64,000 nucleotides of DNA. Origin: JABDMH01 sp965223165 (GTDB lineage Bacteria; Bacteroidota; Bacteroidia; Chitinophagales; Saprospiraceae). Location of the stretch: NCBI GenBank assembly GCA_965223165.1, contig CBDCVQ010000016.1:124001-188000 (forward strand), read 5' to 3'. Of this stretch, positions 17,425-25,836 are shown in pieces. The notes under the pieces were generated by a model, which saw only the letters and a program-made list of their open reading frames with translations, had not been told where the DNA came from and made no database searches. The translations under genes and the position numbers were made by a program. How positions within the stretch are numbered: position 1 is the first letter of the stretch; each line of letters starts with the position of its first letter.

Positions 17425-18903
17425 ATGGCCAAGAAGAAGAAAGCAAAAGTGAGCCTCCAGTTTGATACCTCCTGGAGCTATGCCCCTGCTCCCGAGAGCC
17501 GAGATCACATCAAGCTGAAAAAGAAGTATCAATTGTATATCGGAGGAGCCTTTGTGCCTCCGGCCAAGGGTAAGTACTTCCAGACGATCAATCCGGCATC
17601 TGGCAAACGCCTGGCGATGGTCGGTCGTGCGGACGAAGAGGACGTAGACCGAGCGGTGCGAGCGGCCCGAAGTGCCTTTGGCCCATGGTCAGCAATGGCA
17701 CCCAATGAACGGGGCAAGCTCCTTTTTCGTCTGGCCAGGCTCATTCAGGAGCGAGCCCGAGAATTTGCCGTGATCGAGAGCTTGGACGGCGGAAAAGCCA
17801 TTCGCGAATCCAAAACCGTAGATATCCCCATGGCCGCCGCGCATTTCTTCTACTATGCCGGCTGGGCGGACAAATTGGCGTACGCCTTTCCGGAGCGAGA
17901 GAGTGCACCATTGGGCGTGGCCGGTCAGATTATTCCTTGGAATTTTCCCTTGCTGATGGCTGCCTGGAAATTGGCTCCTGCTCTGGCGACCGGAAATACG
18001 GTAGTGCTTAAACCTGCCGAGACCACACCGCTCACCGCCATGAAACTGGCCGAACTGATCGAAGAGGCGGGCTTCCCACCTGGAGTCATCAACATCATCA
18101 CGGGTGCCGGCTCGACCGGGGCAGCATTGGTCGGTCATCCGGATGTGGATAAGATTGCCTTTACTGGATCAACGGAGGTAGGAAAGATCATCCAAAAGGC
18201 GATCGCAGGCACCAACAAGCGCTTGACCCTAGAGCTAGGTGGCAAAGCTGCCAATATCATTTTTGCGGATGCCCCCATCAATGAAGCCGTCGAAGGGATT
18301 GTGAATGGTATCTACTTTAATCAGGGACATGTCTGCTGTGCAGGTTCACGTCTCTTTGTGCAGGAGTCCATCGAAGCGAAGGTGATTCGCAAGTTGAAGG
18401 ATCGGATGGAGACCCTGATCGTAGGTGATCCGCTGGACAAAAACACGGACATCGGTGCGATCAATTCACGGGCCCAGTTGAAGACGATCCAGCGGTACAT
18501 CAAAGCGGGTCTGGACGAAGGGGCCAAGATGTACCAAAGCCGCTGCCCTCTGCCCGATGGATCCGGCTTCTGGTGCCGGCCCACACTATTTACCGATGTG
18601 TCACAATCGAATGTTATCGTGCAAGAGGAGATATTTGGCCCGGTGTTGACGTTGCAGACGTTTCGCACGGTCGACGAGGTATTAGAAAAAGCCAACAACA
18701 CGCCCTACGGCCTATCGGCAGGCGTGTGGACGGACAAGGGGTCAAAAATCTTCACCATGACGACCAAACTGAGGTCAGGTGTCATCTGGGCCAATACCTA
18801 CAATAAATTTGATCCCGCATCTCCCTTCGGAGGGTACAAGGAGAGTGGATTTGGCCGAGAAGGCGGACTGCATGGCTTGGTGCCCTATCTCAATCTGAAC
18901 TGA
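17425..18903 (+). CDS. Aldehyde dehydrogenase, complete
   Basis: NAD(P)-dependent oxidation of an aldehyde, probably the acetaldehyde released by DeoC. The 492-residue product has the cofactor segment IIPWNFPLLMAAWK (catalytic Asn173), FTGSTEVGK, the general base Glu270 in LELGGK and nucleophile Cys304 in GHVCCAGSR. A basic N-terminal extension of about 30 residues precedes the usual start of the fold (YQLYIGGAF). It starts 2 bp after deoC and ends 6 bp before a second, shorter ALDH-like gene. The pairing of a full and a short ALDH resembles the two halves of ALDH16-type proteins. Confidence 0.95.
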   Translation: MAKKKKAKVSLQFDTSWSYAPAPESRDHIKLKKKYQLYIGGAFVPPAKGKYFQTINPASGKRLAMVGRADEEDVDRAVRAARSAFGPWSAMAPNERGKLLFRLARLIQERAREFAVIESLDGGKAIRESKTVDIPMAAAHFFYYAGWADKLAYAFPERESAPLGVAGQIIPWNFPLLMAAWKLAPALATGNTVVLKPAETTPLTAMKLAELIEEAGFPPGVINIITGAGSTGAALVGHPDVDKIAFTGSTEVGKIIQKAIAGTNKRLTLELGGKAANIIFADAPINEAVEGIVNGIYFNQGHVCCAGSRLFVQESIEAKVIRKLKDRMETLIVGDPLDKNTDIGAINSRAQLKTIQRYIKAGLDEGAKMYQSRCPLPDGSGFWCRPTLFTDVSQSNVIVQEEIFGPVLTLQTFRTVDEVLEKANNTPYGLSAGVWTDKGSKIFTMTTKLRSGVIWANTYNKFDPASPFGGYKESGFGREGGLHGLVPYLNLN

Positions 18904-18909
18904 TAAACC

Positions 18910-19842
18910 ATGAAGAAGGAGCTAGTACAAAAGAGGGACACCAAGGTCAAATCCAGTAATGGCGCCGGCGGGCGTGTCACCACGGATAAACGTGCACGCC
19001 TACCTGTTTCCAAGACCTACAAATTGTACATCGGAGGTGCTTTCCCCCGTTCGGAGTCGGGACGATACATTCGCTGGGAGGGGGAAGAGCAGATTGTGAA
19101 CGTCAGTCGTGCTTCACGCAAGGATTTTCGCAATGCCGTCGTGGCCGCGCGAAAGGCCCTACCATCGTGGTCCGCTCGTACCGCCTACAATCGAGGCCAG
19201 ATCGTCTACCGGATGGCGGAAATGCTGGAGAGTCGCCAAGCGCAATTTGTCAGTGAACTGATGGCGGCCGGCAGCAGCAGAGCGGATAGCCAGCAAGAGG
19301 TGCATGCGGCGATCGATCGTATCATCTACTACGCGGGCTGGTCGGACAAGTATCAACAGCTTTTCAGTAGTGTTAATCCGGTGTCCGGATCATACTTCAA
19401 CTTTAGCGTGCCAGAGCCCACCGGTGTCGTGGCAGTGATGTCACCTGACCACCCCAGTCTGTTGGGTTTGATCTCGCATATCCTTCCGGCCATCGTGGGA
19501 GCAAATACGTGCGTGGTGCTGGCATCCGAAACGGAGCCTCTCACGTCCATCTCGCTTGCCGAAGTATTTCAGACGTCTGACCTGCCTGGTGGGGTGGTCA
19601 ACGTCTTGACGGGCTATCGGTCCGAGCTCCTACCGCATATGAGCAGCCATATGGATGTCAATGCCTTAGTGGTGCCGGAGCTATCCACAGAGGACATGAA
19701 GCAAATCGGTCAATTGGCTGCTGAAAACGTCAAGCGGCTGATTGTGCGGGAAGGGGACGTGACCCATGTAGCCTCGGCGGGCCCCTATCAGATCCTGGAG
19801 ACGCAGGAGATCAAAACCACCTGGCACCCTATCGGCAAGTGA
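18910..19842 (+). CDS. Truncated, catalytically dead ALDH-like protein (ALDH16 C-half-like)
   Basis: A 310-residue protein homologous to the cofactor-binding part of ALDH. It has the shared opening YKLYIGGAFPRSESG, a helical stretch ending YYAGWSDKYQQ, and VAVMSPDHPSLLGLISHILP where the active enzyme has the IPWNFP segment. The conserved Asn is lost, and the chain ends before the LELGGK and catalytic-Cys regions, so it cannot be an active dehydrogenase. It is not decayed: the frame is clean and it is 6 bp behind the active ALDH. Known ALDH16 proteins carry such an inactive second domain fused to the first; here the halves are separate genes, which suggests a structural or assembly role (inference). 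Confidence 0.82.
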   Translation: MKKELVQKRDTKVKSSNGAGGRVTTDKRARLPVSKTYKLYIGGAFPRSESGRYIRWEGEEQIVNVSRASRKDFRNAVVAARKALPSWSARTAYNRGQIVYRMAEMLESRQAQFVSELMAAGSSRADSQQEVHAAIDRIIYYAGWSDKYQQLFSSVNPVSGSYFNFSVPEPTGVVAVMSPDHPSLLGLISHILPAIVGANTCVVLASETEPLTSISLAEVFQTSDLPGGVVNVLTGYRSELLPHMSSHMDVNALVVPELSTEDMKQIGQLAAENVKRLIVREGDVTHVASAGPYQILETQEIKTTWHPIGK

Positions 19843-19843
19843 C

Positions 19844-21142
19844 CTAGCCTATCCTATCGATAATCAACGACTTATGTGGTATAGCCTCATGGGAAAGATG
19901 AATGGCGTTCGCCACCGCCTGCAAGGCCTTGTCTAGTTTGCTTCGGTCATTGGCGTAGACGGTCAAGATGGGTTGACCCTTTGTGACCAGGGCTGCCACT
20001 GGCGCGTGGATCTCCACACCTGCCTCCATGTCGATAGGCCCGTCCTTGACGCTTCGTCCTGCACCGGCCGTCATCGAGGCGAGACCAATCACCCGGGCAT
20101 CTAGTCGCTGGACGAAGCCGTTGTCTTGGGCGAGTACATCAGCTTGCAATCGTGCTCTTGTCATGCGGTCAGGATCTTGGATCAGAGAGGTATCTCCTCC
20201 TTGGGCGGCCACGGTAGATTTCAACTGGGCCAACGCCTGACCGGACTCAATGATTCGTGTGTACAGCTCCTCCGCCTTGGACAATGACGTGGCCTTTTTG
20301 CCTAGGAGGAGCATCTCGGCAGCCAGTGCGCGGCATACTTCTCGCAGGTCTTCGGGACCACGACCATGCAGGACGTCGATGGCTTCCCTTACTTCGAGAT
20401 TGTTGCCCACGGTCCGTCCCAAGGGTGCATCCATCGCCGTTAGCACGGCCCGGGTGGGTCTGCCCAATGATTGTCCAATATGCACCATGATTTTGGCTAG
20501 TTTGCGAGCGCTGTCCAGGGAGTCGAAGATAGCGCCTCGGCCTACCTTGACGTCTAACACGATGGCGTCGGCTCCGGCAGCGATCTTCTTGCTCATGATG
20601 CTGCTGGCGATGAGGGGTAGCGATGCTACGGTAGCCGTCAGGTCACGAATGGCATAGATCCTTTTGTCTGCCGGGACGAGGTCCTCTGTCTGTCCGGCGA
20701 TGGCCAAGCCGGTGTCTTTCAGCACTTGGATGAAGGCGGTGGTAGACAGGGCCGTCTCTAGGCCGGTGAAAGCTTGCAGCTTGTCTAAGGTACCACCGGT
20801 ATGACCGAGTCCCTTGCCCGAGAGCTTTGCTACGGGCAAGCCTGCCGCGGCCACCACCGGCGCCACGATCAGGGTCGTTTTGTCACCCACGCCCCCCGTG
20901 CTGTGCTTGTCCACAATCAGGTCGGCCACATCGCCGAGGTCAAGTGTCTTACCGGATTGGGCCATCGCATGGGTCAGGGCGATGGTTTCGTCATCGGTCA
21001 TGCCATTGAGATAGATCGCCATAAGCAGAGCACCTATCTGGTATTCAGGAATTTCCCTTCGGGTGACTCCGGCCACAAACGCATCGATCTCGGGGACGGT
21101 GAGGGACAATCCGTTTCTCTTCTTCCTGATTATGTCGACCAT
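19844..21142 (-). CDS. deoA: Thymidine / pyrimidine-nucleoside phosphorylase
   Basis: Phosphorolysis of thymidine (and possibly uridine) to base and (deoxy)ribose-1-phosphate, cytosolic. The 432-residue product has the family opening MVDIIRKKR, the phosphate-binding KHSTGGVGDKTT and the signature SGKGLGHTGGTLDKLQAF. The C-terminal PYNP domain (DMEAGVEIHAPV) is present. The ATG at 21142 lies 1 bp after the stop of the upstream phosphorylase frame and is preferred over an ATG three codons earlier. It is the last gene of the operon CNT carrier-PNP-PNP-deoA and abuts the convergent ALDH-like gene with a single base between stops. Confidence 0.95.
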   Translation of the reverse strand: MVDIIRKKRNGLSLTVPEIDAFVAGVTRREIPEYQIGALLMAIYLNGMTDDETIALTHAMAQSGKTLDLGDVADLIVDKHSTGGVGDKTTLIVAPVVAAAGLPVAKLSGKGLGHTGGTLDKLQAFTGLETALSTTAFIQVLKDTGLAIAGQTEDLVPADKRIYAIRDLTATVASLPLIASSIMSKKIAAGADAIVLDVKVGRGAIFDSLDSARKLAKIMVHIGQSLGRPTRAVLTAMDAPLGRTVGNNLEVREAIDVLHGRGPEDLREVCRALAAEMLLLGKKATSLSKAEELYTRIIESGQALAQLKSTVAAQGGDTSLIQDPDRMTRARLQADVLAQDNGFVQRLDARVIGLASMTAGAGRSVKDGPIDMEAGVEIHAPVAALVTKGQPILTVYANDRSKLDKALQAVANAIHLSHEAIPHKSLIIDRIG

Positions 21143-21143
21143 A

Positions 21144-21948
21144 TTACACATGGGGTAGCACGGCTGTCAGCAGATTCCGGAGTCTGGGCTTTATGGCTTC
21201 CGCGGCCTGCAGTACTTCTTGATGGGTCAAAATCGTCTGCTTGTCGGGGAGTGCCATGTCAGTCACACAAGAAATGCCCAATGTCCGGATACCCAGATGT
21301 CTGGCTGCGATGACCTCGCAGACTGTGGACATACCTATCACGTCCGCGCCCATAAATCGCATCATGGCCAGCTCTGCCTGTGACTGATAGTATGGACCAG
21401 ATACGCCCGCGTACACCCCCCTCGTGGAGGTCGTTGTCATCCACCAGCCGCTTGGCGGTGGCGCGCAGGTCAGGATCGTAAGCACCGGACATGTCGGGAA
21501 ATCTCGGCCCGACGGCATCATTATTGGGTCCGATAAGTGGATTGGTGCCGGTCAAGTTCAGGTGATCGCGTATGAGCACGAGCGAGCCGGTGCGCAGATC
21601 CTCATTAAGGCCACCGCAGGCATTGGTGACAATCATGGTACGCACACCGAGTTGAGCCATCAGCTGTACGGGAAAAACGACCTCCCTGGCGCGCCCTTGC
21701 TCGTAGAGGTGGATGCGACCACGGAACAATGCCACTGGTTGTCCTGCCACCCGACCCAGTACCAGCTGTCCCTGATGCCCAGACACTGTGGTTGTGGGAA
21801 ATCCCGGTATAGCACTGTATTCCAAGATGTTGGTGGTGTCCATGTCGTCCAATACTTGACCCAGTCCGGACCCTAATACTATCGCGGTGTCCGGCCGGAT
21901 CTCAGTTTGGCTTAGCACAAATTCACCGGCCTGTATCGCTGAGTGCAC
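21144..21948 (-). pseudogene. Purine-nucleoside phosphorylase, interrupted by a +1 frameshift in a C6/G6 run
   Basis: Trimeric-type PNP cut into two frames. Frame one (from ATG 21948) runs through VLGSGLGQVLDD, the phosphate-site segment TTVSGHQGQLVLG, MIVTNACGGLNEDL and RDHLNLTGTNPLIGPN, to LVDDNDLHEG. After the six-C run at 21416-21421 (six G on the coding strand) it leaves the family sequence. The second frame continues exactly with VYAGVSGPYYQSQAE, GADVIGMSTVCEVIAARH and a normal C-terminus ending LPHV. Removing one G restores a 267-residue protein. It overlaps the end of the upstream PNP by 26 bp. A homopolymer sequencing error, a recent inactivating mutation tolerated because of the second PNP copy, or phase variation are all possible. 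Confidence 0.85.
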
Positions 21949-22807
21949 GGGTTGGGTTGCGTTGTAAGGTCGCGGCTCCTGTCACGATCCCGTTGAGAAA
22001 TTGGTTGACCTCCCCTTGCACCTTGGCCATAGCATCAATCACCTCCTGGTGATCCAGTGGCTGTGTGCCGATGCCGGCTGCATGGTTGGACACAAGCGAC
22101 AGACCAAAGATTCGCATGTCTGCGTGGCGGGCGACAATGGCCTCCGGAAAAGTGGACATCCCCACTACGTCGGCACCCAGGCTGGCCATCATGCGTATCT
22201 CGGCGGGAGTCTCATAGTTGGGCCCGATCGTATATAGGTAGACCCCCTCATGGATCGTCAATGCCCGTGCCCTAGCCAGACGATGGGCCATGGTACGTAG
22301 GTCTGCATCATAGGTCTGATCACCATCCGGAAACCGTGGCCCAAAGGAGGTCAGGTTGGGGCCGATGAGCGGATTGCGAAAGGAAAGGTTGATGTGGTCT
22401 CGTATGATCATCAGATCTCCGGGCTTGTAAGCTGGATTGATGCCACCAGCGGCATTGGTCAGCAAGAGCGTGTCTGCACCAAGCTGCTTAAATACTCGAA
22501 TGGGAATGCTGATAGCAGCCATGGCGTGCCCTTCGTAATGGTGAAAGCGACCTTGCATGATCACGATCGGGACATGCTGAAGCTCCCCAAAGACTAACCG
22601 ACCTGCATGCCCTACCACCGTGGTCTCCGGAAACCCCTGGATGTTACCATAAGGTATCGTCGCGAGCGAGTTAATTCCCTCTACCCAGCTACTGAAACCC
22701 GAACCGAGCACCACCGCCACCTGCGGTTTGAAGTCACCGATGCGGTCCCGGATGACGGAGACACTATCTTGGATGTGTGGCAGCGTATCTGACATAGACT
22801 CGGCCAT
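21923..22807 (-). CDS. Purine-nucleoside phosphorylase (intact copy)
   Basis: Phosphorolysis of purine (deoxy)nucleosides, cytosolic. The 294-residue product has VVLGSGFSSWVEG near residue 33, the GHAGRL phosphate site, GRFHHYEGH, LLTNAAGGINP, GPNYETPAEIRM and GADVVGMSTFPEAIVARH, followed by SNHAAG with the base-binding Asn. These are the signatures of the trimeric PNP family (PunA/XapA/mammalian type). The ATG immediately follows the stop of the CNT transporter gene. The downstream paralogue is clearly related but diverged, so this is an old duplication rather than a fresh one. Confidence 0.94.
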   Translation of the reverse strand: MAESMSDTLPHIQDSVSVIRDRIGDFKPQVAVVLGSGFSSWVEGINSLATIPYGNIQGFPETTVVGHAGRLVFGELQHVPIVIMQGRFHHYEGHAMAAISIPIRVFKQLGADTLLLTNAAGGINPAYKPGDLMIIRDHINLSFRNPLIGPNLTSFGPRFPDGDQTYDADLRTMAHRLARARALTIHEGVYLYTIGPNYETPAEIRMMASLGADVVGMSTFPEAIVARHADMRIFGLSLVSNHAAGIGTQPLDHQEVIDAMAKVQGEVNQFLNGIVTGAATLQRNPTRALSDTGR

Positions 22808-24106
22808 CTAAAGTTCTCGCACTAAAACGCCCGCAATAATCGCTGTCATAAAGCAAGCTATGGTACCCCCGATGAGCGCCCGAATACCTAGTTCAGTCAA
22901 GGTCCGGCGCTGTCCCGGGGCGATGGCGCCGATCCCGCCAATCTGAATGCCTATGGAAGCGAAATTGGCAAAGCCACAAAGGGCATAAGTGCCAATAATG
23001 ATCGACTTCTCGGTCAGCACGCCACCGGCCTTCATGTCACTTAAGGTGACGTACGCAAAGAACTCGTTCAGGATTGTCTTCTCGCCGAGCATCTGCCCGA
23101 CAGCGATGAGGTCCTGGGAGGGCGCCCCAAGCAGCCATGCTATGGGGGAGAAGAAGATGCCAAATACGTACTGTAGCGTGAATCCTTCGTAAGCTCCTCC
23201 ACTGCTTCGGGCGATAGTTTCATTCAGAGCGGTCCATTCTCCGATCTGGAAAAAGATACCATTGGCTAGGTAGATGAAAGCCATGAAGGCCAGTAGCATT
23301 GCCCCGACGTTGACGGCCAATTTGACACCATCGGTCGTGCCCCGAGACAAGGCATCAAGGACATTACTACCCGCCTCTGTGCGAGGGATGTTGAGATCCG
23401 TGTCAACCTGATTGTCCGCCTCCGGGAGAAGTAGTTTTGCTGCCACGATAGCCGCAGGAGCCGAAATAATGGAGGCGGTAAGCAGGTGCATGCCAAACAA
23501 CTGCTTTCCCTCAGGGGTATCCCCACCCAGCATAGCCATGTAAGCGCCAAAGACACCACCGGCAATGGTGGCCATCCCGCCGGTCATAAGACACATCATT
23601 TCTGAGCGGCTCATGCGCTCCAGGTAAGGCTTCACGATCAGGGGAGCCTCGGTTTGACCAATGAAGACATTGGCCGCCGCCGCGAGACTCTCGGCACCGG
23701 TTAGCCGCATAGTCTTGTTCATCAGCCAGGCAAACCCATAAACTACCCGTTGCAGGATACCCAGATAGTACAACAGCGATGACAAGGCAGAAAAGAAAAC
23801 GATGGTTGGCAGCACGTAAAAGGCAAACCCAAAAGGACCACCGGCCTTGGCTAAATCCCCAAAGAGGAACTGGGCCGATTCCTCCGTAGCTTCGATCATC
23901 ATCACAAAGAAATCCACGATGAAGCGAAACATGCCTCTGACGAAAGGTACTTTCAGCATCAGGAAGGCCAAGATGAGCTGTAGGAGGAGTCCGGTGCCGA
24001 CGAGCCTCCAGTCTACCGATCTGCGGTTGGTACTCAGCAGATAGCACACGCCGATCATCACTGCCAAGCCCAATACGCCACGGAAGATATCAGCAGTTAG
24101 GTCCAT
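22808..24106 (-). CDS. Concentrative nucleoside transporter (CNT/NupC family)
   Basis: Inner-membrane cation-coupled nucleoside uptake. The 432-residue polytopic protein has the CNT hallmarks FIGQTEAPLIVKPY and MTGGMATIAGGVFGAYM in the core and, near the end, NEFFAYVTLSDMK and YALCGFANFASIGIQIGG, the ion and nucleoside site. About eight or nine membrane segments are visible. The ATG at 24106 (MDLTADIFRG) was preferred to a start six codons upstream. It is first in the nucleoside phosphorolysis operon; its stop abuts the PNP start codon. A dispersed repeat lies upstream. Confidence 0.93.
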   Translation of the reverse strand: MDLTADIFRGVLGLAVMIGVCYLLSTNRRSVDWRLVGTGLLLQLILAFLMLKVPFVRGMFRFIVDFFVMMIEATEESAQFLFGDLAKAGGPFGFAFYVLPTIVFFSALSSLLYYLGILQRVVYGFAWLMNKTMRLTGAESLAAAANVFIGQTEAPLIVKPYLERMSRSEMMCLMTGGMATIAGGVFGAYMAMLGGDTPEGKQLFGMHLLTASIISAPAAIVAAKLLLPEADNQVDTDLNIPRTEAGSNVLDALSRGTTDGVKLAVNVGAMLLAFMAFIYLANGIFFQIGEWTALNETIARSSGGAYEGFTLQYVFGIFFSPIAWLLGAPSQDLIAVGQMLGEKTILNEFFAYVTLSDMKAGGVLTEKSIIIGTYALCGFANFASIGIQIGGIGAIAPGQRRTLTELGIRALIGGTIACFMTAIIAGVLVREL

Positions 24107-24144
24107 AGCAAAACAAGATAGCAAATCTAGCCAGGGCGACTATC

Positions 24145-24284
24145 CTAGTAGAGTTTCGCATTAGATATGGTGAATAATTCTAATAGGATCTTGTTCGCAG
24201 ACGAGGCATGACCGAACGATCTCGTAGAGTCGAGCATGACAATGCGAGAAATGAGGGAACCGCGACAGCGGGTGGGTGGCTAGC
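24145..24284. repeat. Dispersed intergenic repeat, copy A
   Basis: About 140 bp starting CTAGTAGAGTTTCGC and ending GGTGGCTAGC, similar along its whole length (roughly four of five positions by eye) to 54573-54720. Conserved parts include TGACAATGCGAGAA, ACCGCGACAGCGGG with a perfect CCGC/GCGG stem around a GACA loop, and an ATTAG...CTAAT inverted pair. It lies between the CNT transporter and udk. Nature unknown: a non-autonomous mobile element or a structured RNA are options. Confidence 0.75.
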
Positions 24285-24316
24285 CATTCAACAACTCAAC
24301 CATTCAACAACTCACA
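24285..24316. repeat. Two-copy 16-bp direct repeat
   Basis: The unit CATTCAACAACTCAAC at 24285-24300 is repeated at 24301-24316 with a final-base difference. It directly adjoins the end of the dispersed repeat copy A. Confidence 0.7.
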
Positions 24317-24455
24317 ACTCCTCGAATAAACGTCCTCTACAATGACAACGCCCATAAGTGCATAGGCGCCTGCCAGCCTTGCCATGTGCCCTGTGCACCT
24401 GCGGGAGGAGATGATGATGAGCCGTTTATCTTTTTTACCTTTCGTCAGTAACGTC

Positions 24456-25076
24456 ATGAATTTGAACCGTACTCTTATCGGCGTCACCGGCGGTAGCGGA
24501 TCGGGCAAGACCACGCTATTGAGAGTGATCAGGGAGACCTTCACCCCTGATCAAGTGTGCATCATTTCTCAGGACGAATATTATCGAGATCGGTCGCAGC
24601 AAAAGCTAGATGCACAGGGCTACTACAATTTTGATGTGCCTCATTCCCTGGACCTGATCTTGTTTAAGGAGCACGTCCTGTCCGTATTGCGAGGCGAGGA
24701 CGTGAAGCAGAAAGTGTACGTCTTTAATAACGACCCTGAAAATGCCCGCTTCGTCGAGTACAAGGCCGCGCCGGTAGTGGTGATCGAGGGTCTCTTCATT
24801 TTTGCCGCAGAGGAGATCAGCGACCTGGTGGACTACAAGGTCTTCGTCCACGCGACCAAAGATCTACGGTTGATCCGCAGGATCCATCGCGATCGAGCCG
24901 AGCGAAATTATTCACTGGAAAATATCCTGCACCGGTACGAACATCACGTCGTACCTGCCTATGACCGCTACATTGGCCGGCAGCGGGACGTGGCCGACAT
25001 AGTCATCAACAACGAGCAATCTTTGGAGAAAGGGTTGGATTTTCTCATCAGTCTTATCAAATGCAAACTCGAATGA
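24456..25076 (+). CDS. udk: Uridine kinase
   Basis: Phosphorylates uridine and cytidine in pyrimidine salvage, cytosolic. The 206-residue product has the P-loop GVTGGSGSGKTT near residues 8-19, SQDEYYRD (catalytic Asp and substrate Tyr), FDVPHSLD, the VVIEGLF strand and the lid arginines RRIHRDRAER. The ATG at 24456 (MNLNRTLIG) fits family length; upstream in-frame ATGs from 24384 add a non-conserved leader that enters the intergenic repeat zone. It complements the breakdown genes to its left with a salvage route. The next gene starts 1 bp after its stop. Confidence 0.93.
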   Translation: MNLNRTLIGVTGGSGSGKTTLLRVIRETFTPDQVCIISQDEYYRDRSQQKLDAQGYYNFDVPHSLDLILFKEHVLSVLRGEDVKQKVYVFNNDPENARFVEYKAAPVVVIEGLFIFAAEEISDLVDYKVFVHATKDLRLIRRIHRDRAERNYSLENILHRYEHHVVPAYDRYIGRQRDVADIVINNEQSLEKGLDFLISLIKCKLE

Positions 25077-25077
25077 C

Positions 25078-25836
25078 ATGAGACTCACCATAACCCTATT
25101 GACCAAATGCCTGCTCGCCTGCTCTTCTCCACTCTTTGGCCAAATCGTCAATATCGAAAACCAGCGGGATCACTTCACGGATTCGGTCGGATTCCATGAG
25201 CAACTGGATATCAGCGTCGCATTTATCAAAAACACCAAGTCGATCATAAACATCAATGGTGGCCTGCAGGTGGAGTTTGGCTTGGAGGGACGCATGTTTT
25301 TATCGCTGACCCAACTTAATTTTCAGAGAGCGGGAGGGGAGGAGTTTGTCAATGAGGGATTTCAGCATCTGCGATATACCGTGCAGTGGAGTCCGCGGAC
25401 CTTCTACGAGGTCTTTGGGCAGATACAGTACAATGAAGCGATACTGATCAAGCTACGTGGGTTGGCCGGGACCGGACCTCGTTTCGCCCTCCTTCGTGGT
25501 GATCAATCCAAGGTGTTCTTTGGCACATCTTTGATGTTCGAATACAATGAGCTGTCGGGAGATGAAGTGATTCATCGAAATCTGCGATGGGGCAACTATG
25601 GGAGCCTGACATTGAAGCCAAATGACAAATGGTCCGTCACATCCACAACCTATTATCAGCCACTCTTTTCCAACTTTGCGGACTATCGATTGTCTTCCGA
25701 GACCGTGATTCGATTAAAGATCTCCGAAAAAGTATTATTTCGATCAGCCTTGCAGCTGAGGTACGATTCGAGAAGGCCCGGTGGCGTACCCAATCTGATT
25801 TCGCGGTTCACCAACGGCATCACTATCCGAAACTAG
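25078..25836 (+). CDS. Exported DUF481-like outer-membrane barrel protein
   Basis: A 252-residue protein with an N-terminal signal (hydrophobic 4-20, likely cleavage before QIVNIEN). It consists of alternating amphipathic beta strands (for example YTVQWSPRTFYEVFGQIQYN, KVFFGTSLMFEYNEL, VLFRSALQLRYDSR) typical of DUF481/YdiY-like barrels. It probably sits in the outer membrane. A Cys in LLACSS could also be read as a weak lipobox. It starts 1 bp after udk, so it is cotranscribed, although no functional link to nucleosides is evident. Confidence 0.7.
   Translation: MRLTITLLTKCLLACSSPLFGQIVNIENQRDHFTDSVGFHEQLDISVAFIKNTKSIININGGLQVEFGLEGRMFLSLTQLNFQRAGGEEFVNEGFQHLRYTVQWSPRTFYEVFGQIQYNEAILIKLRGLAGTGPRFALLRGDQSKVFFGTSLMFEYNELSGDEVIHRNLRWGNYGSLTLKPNDKWSVTSTTYYQPLFSNFADYRLSSETVIRLKISEKVLFRSALQLRYDSRRPGGVPNLISRFTNGITIRN

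Noticed and set aside
24208..24345. 45-codon open frame inside repeat copy A, with an ATG also present in copy B at 54643
   Set aside because: Differences between the copies mostly change the amino acid and the frame in copy B stops early, so the peptide is not conserved.
24384..24455. Upstream in-frame ATGs for uridine kinase
   Set aside because: They add 24 non-conserved residues before a family-normal N-terminus.
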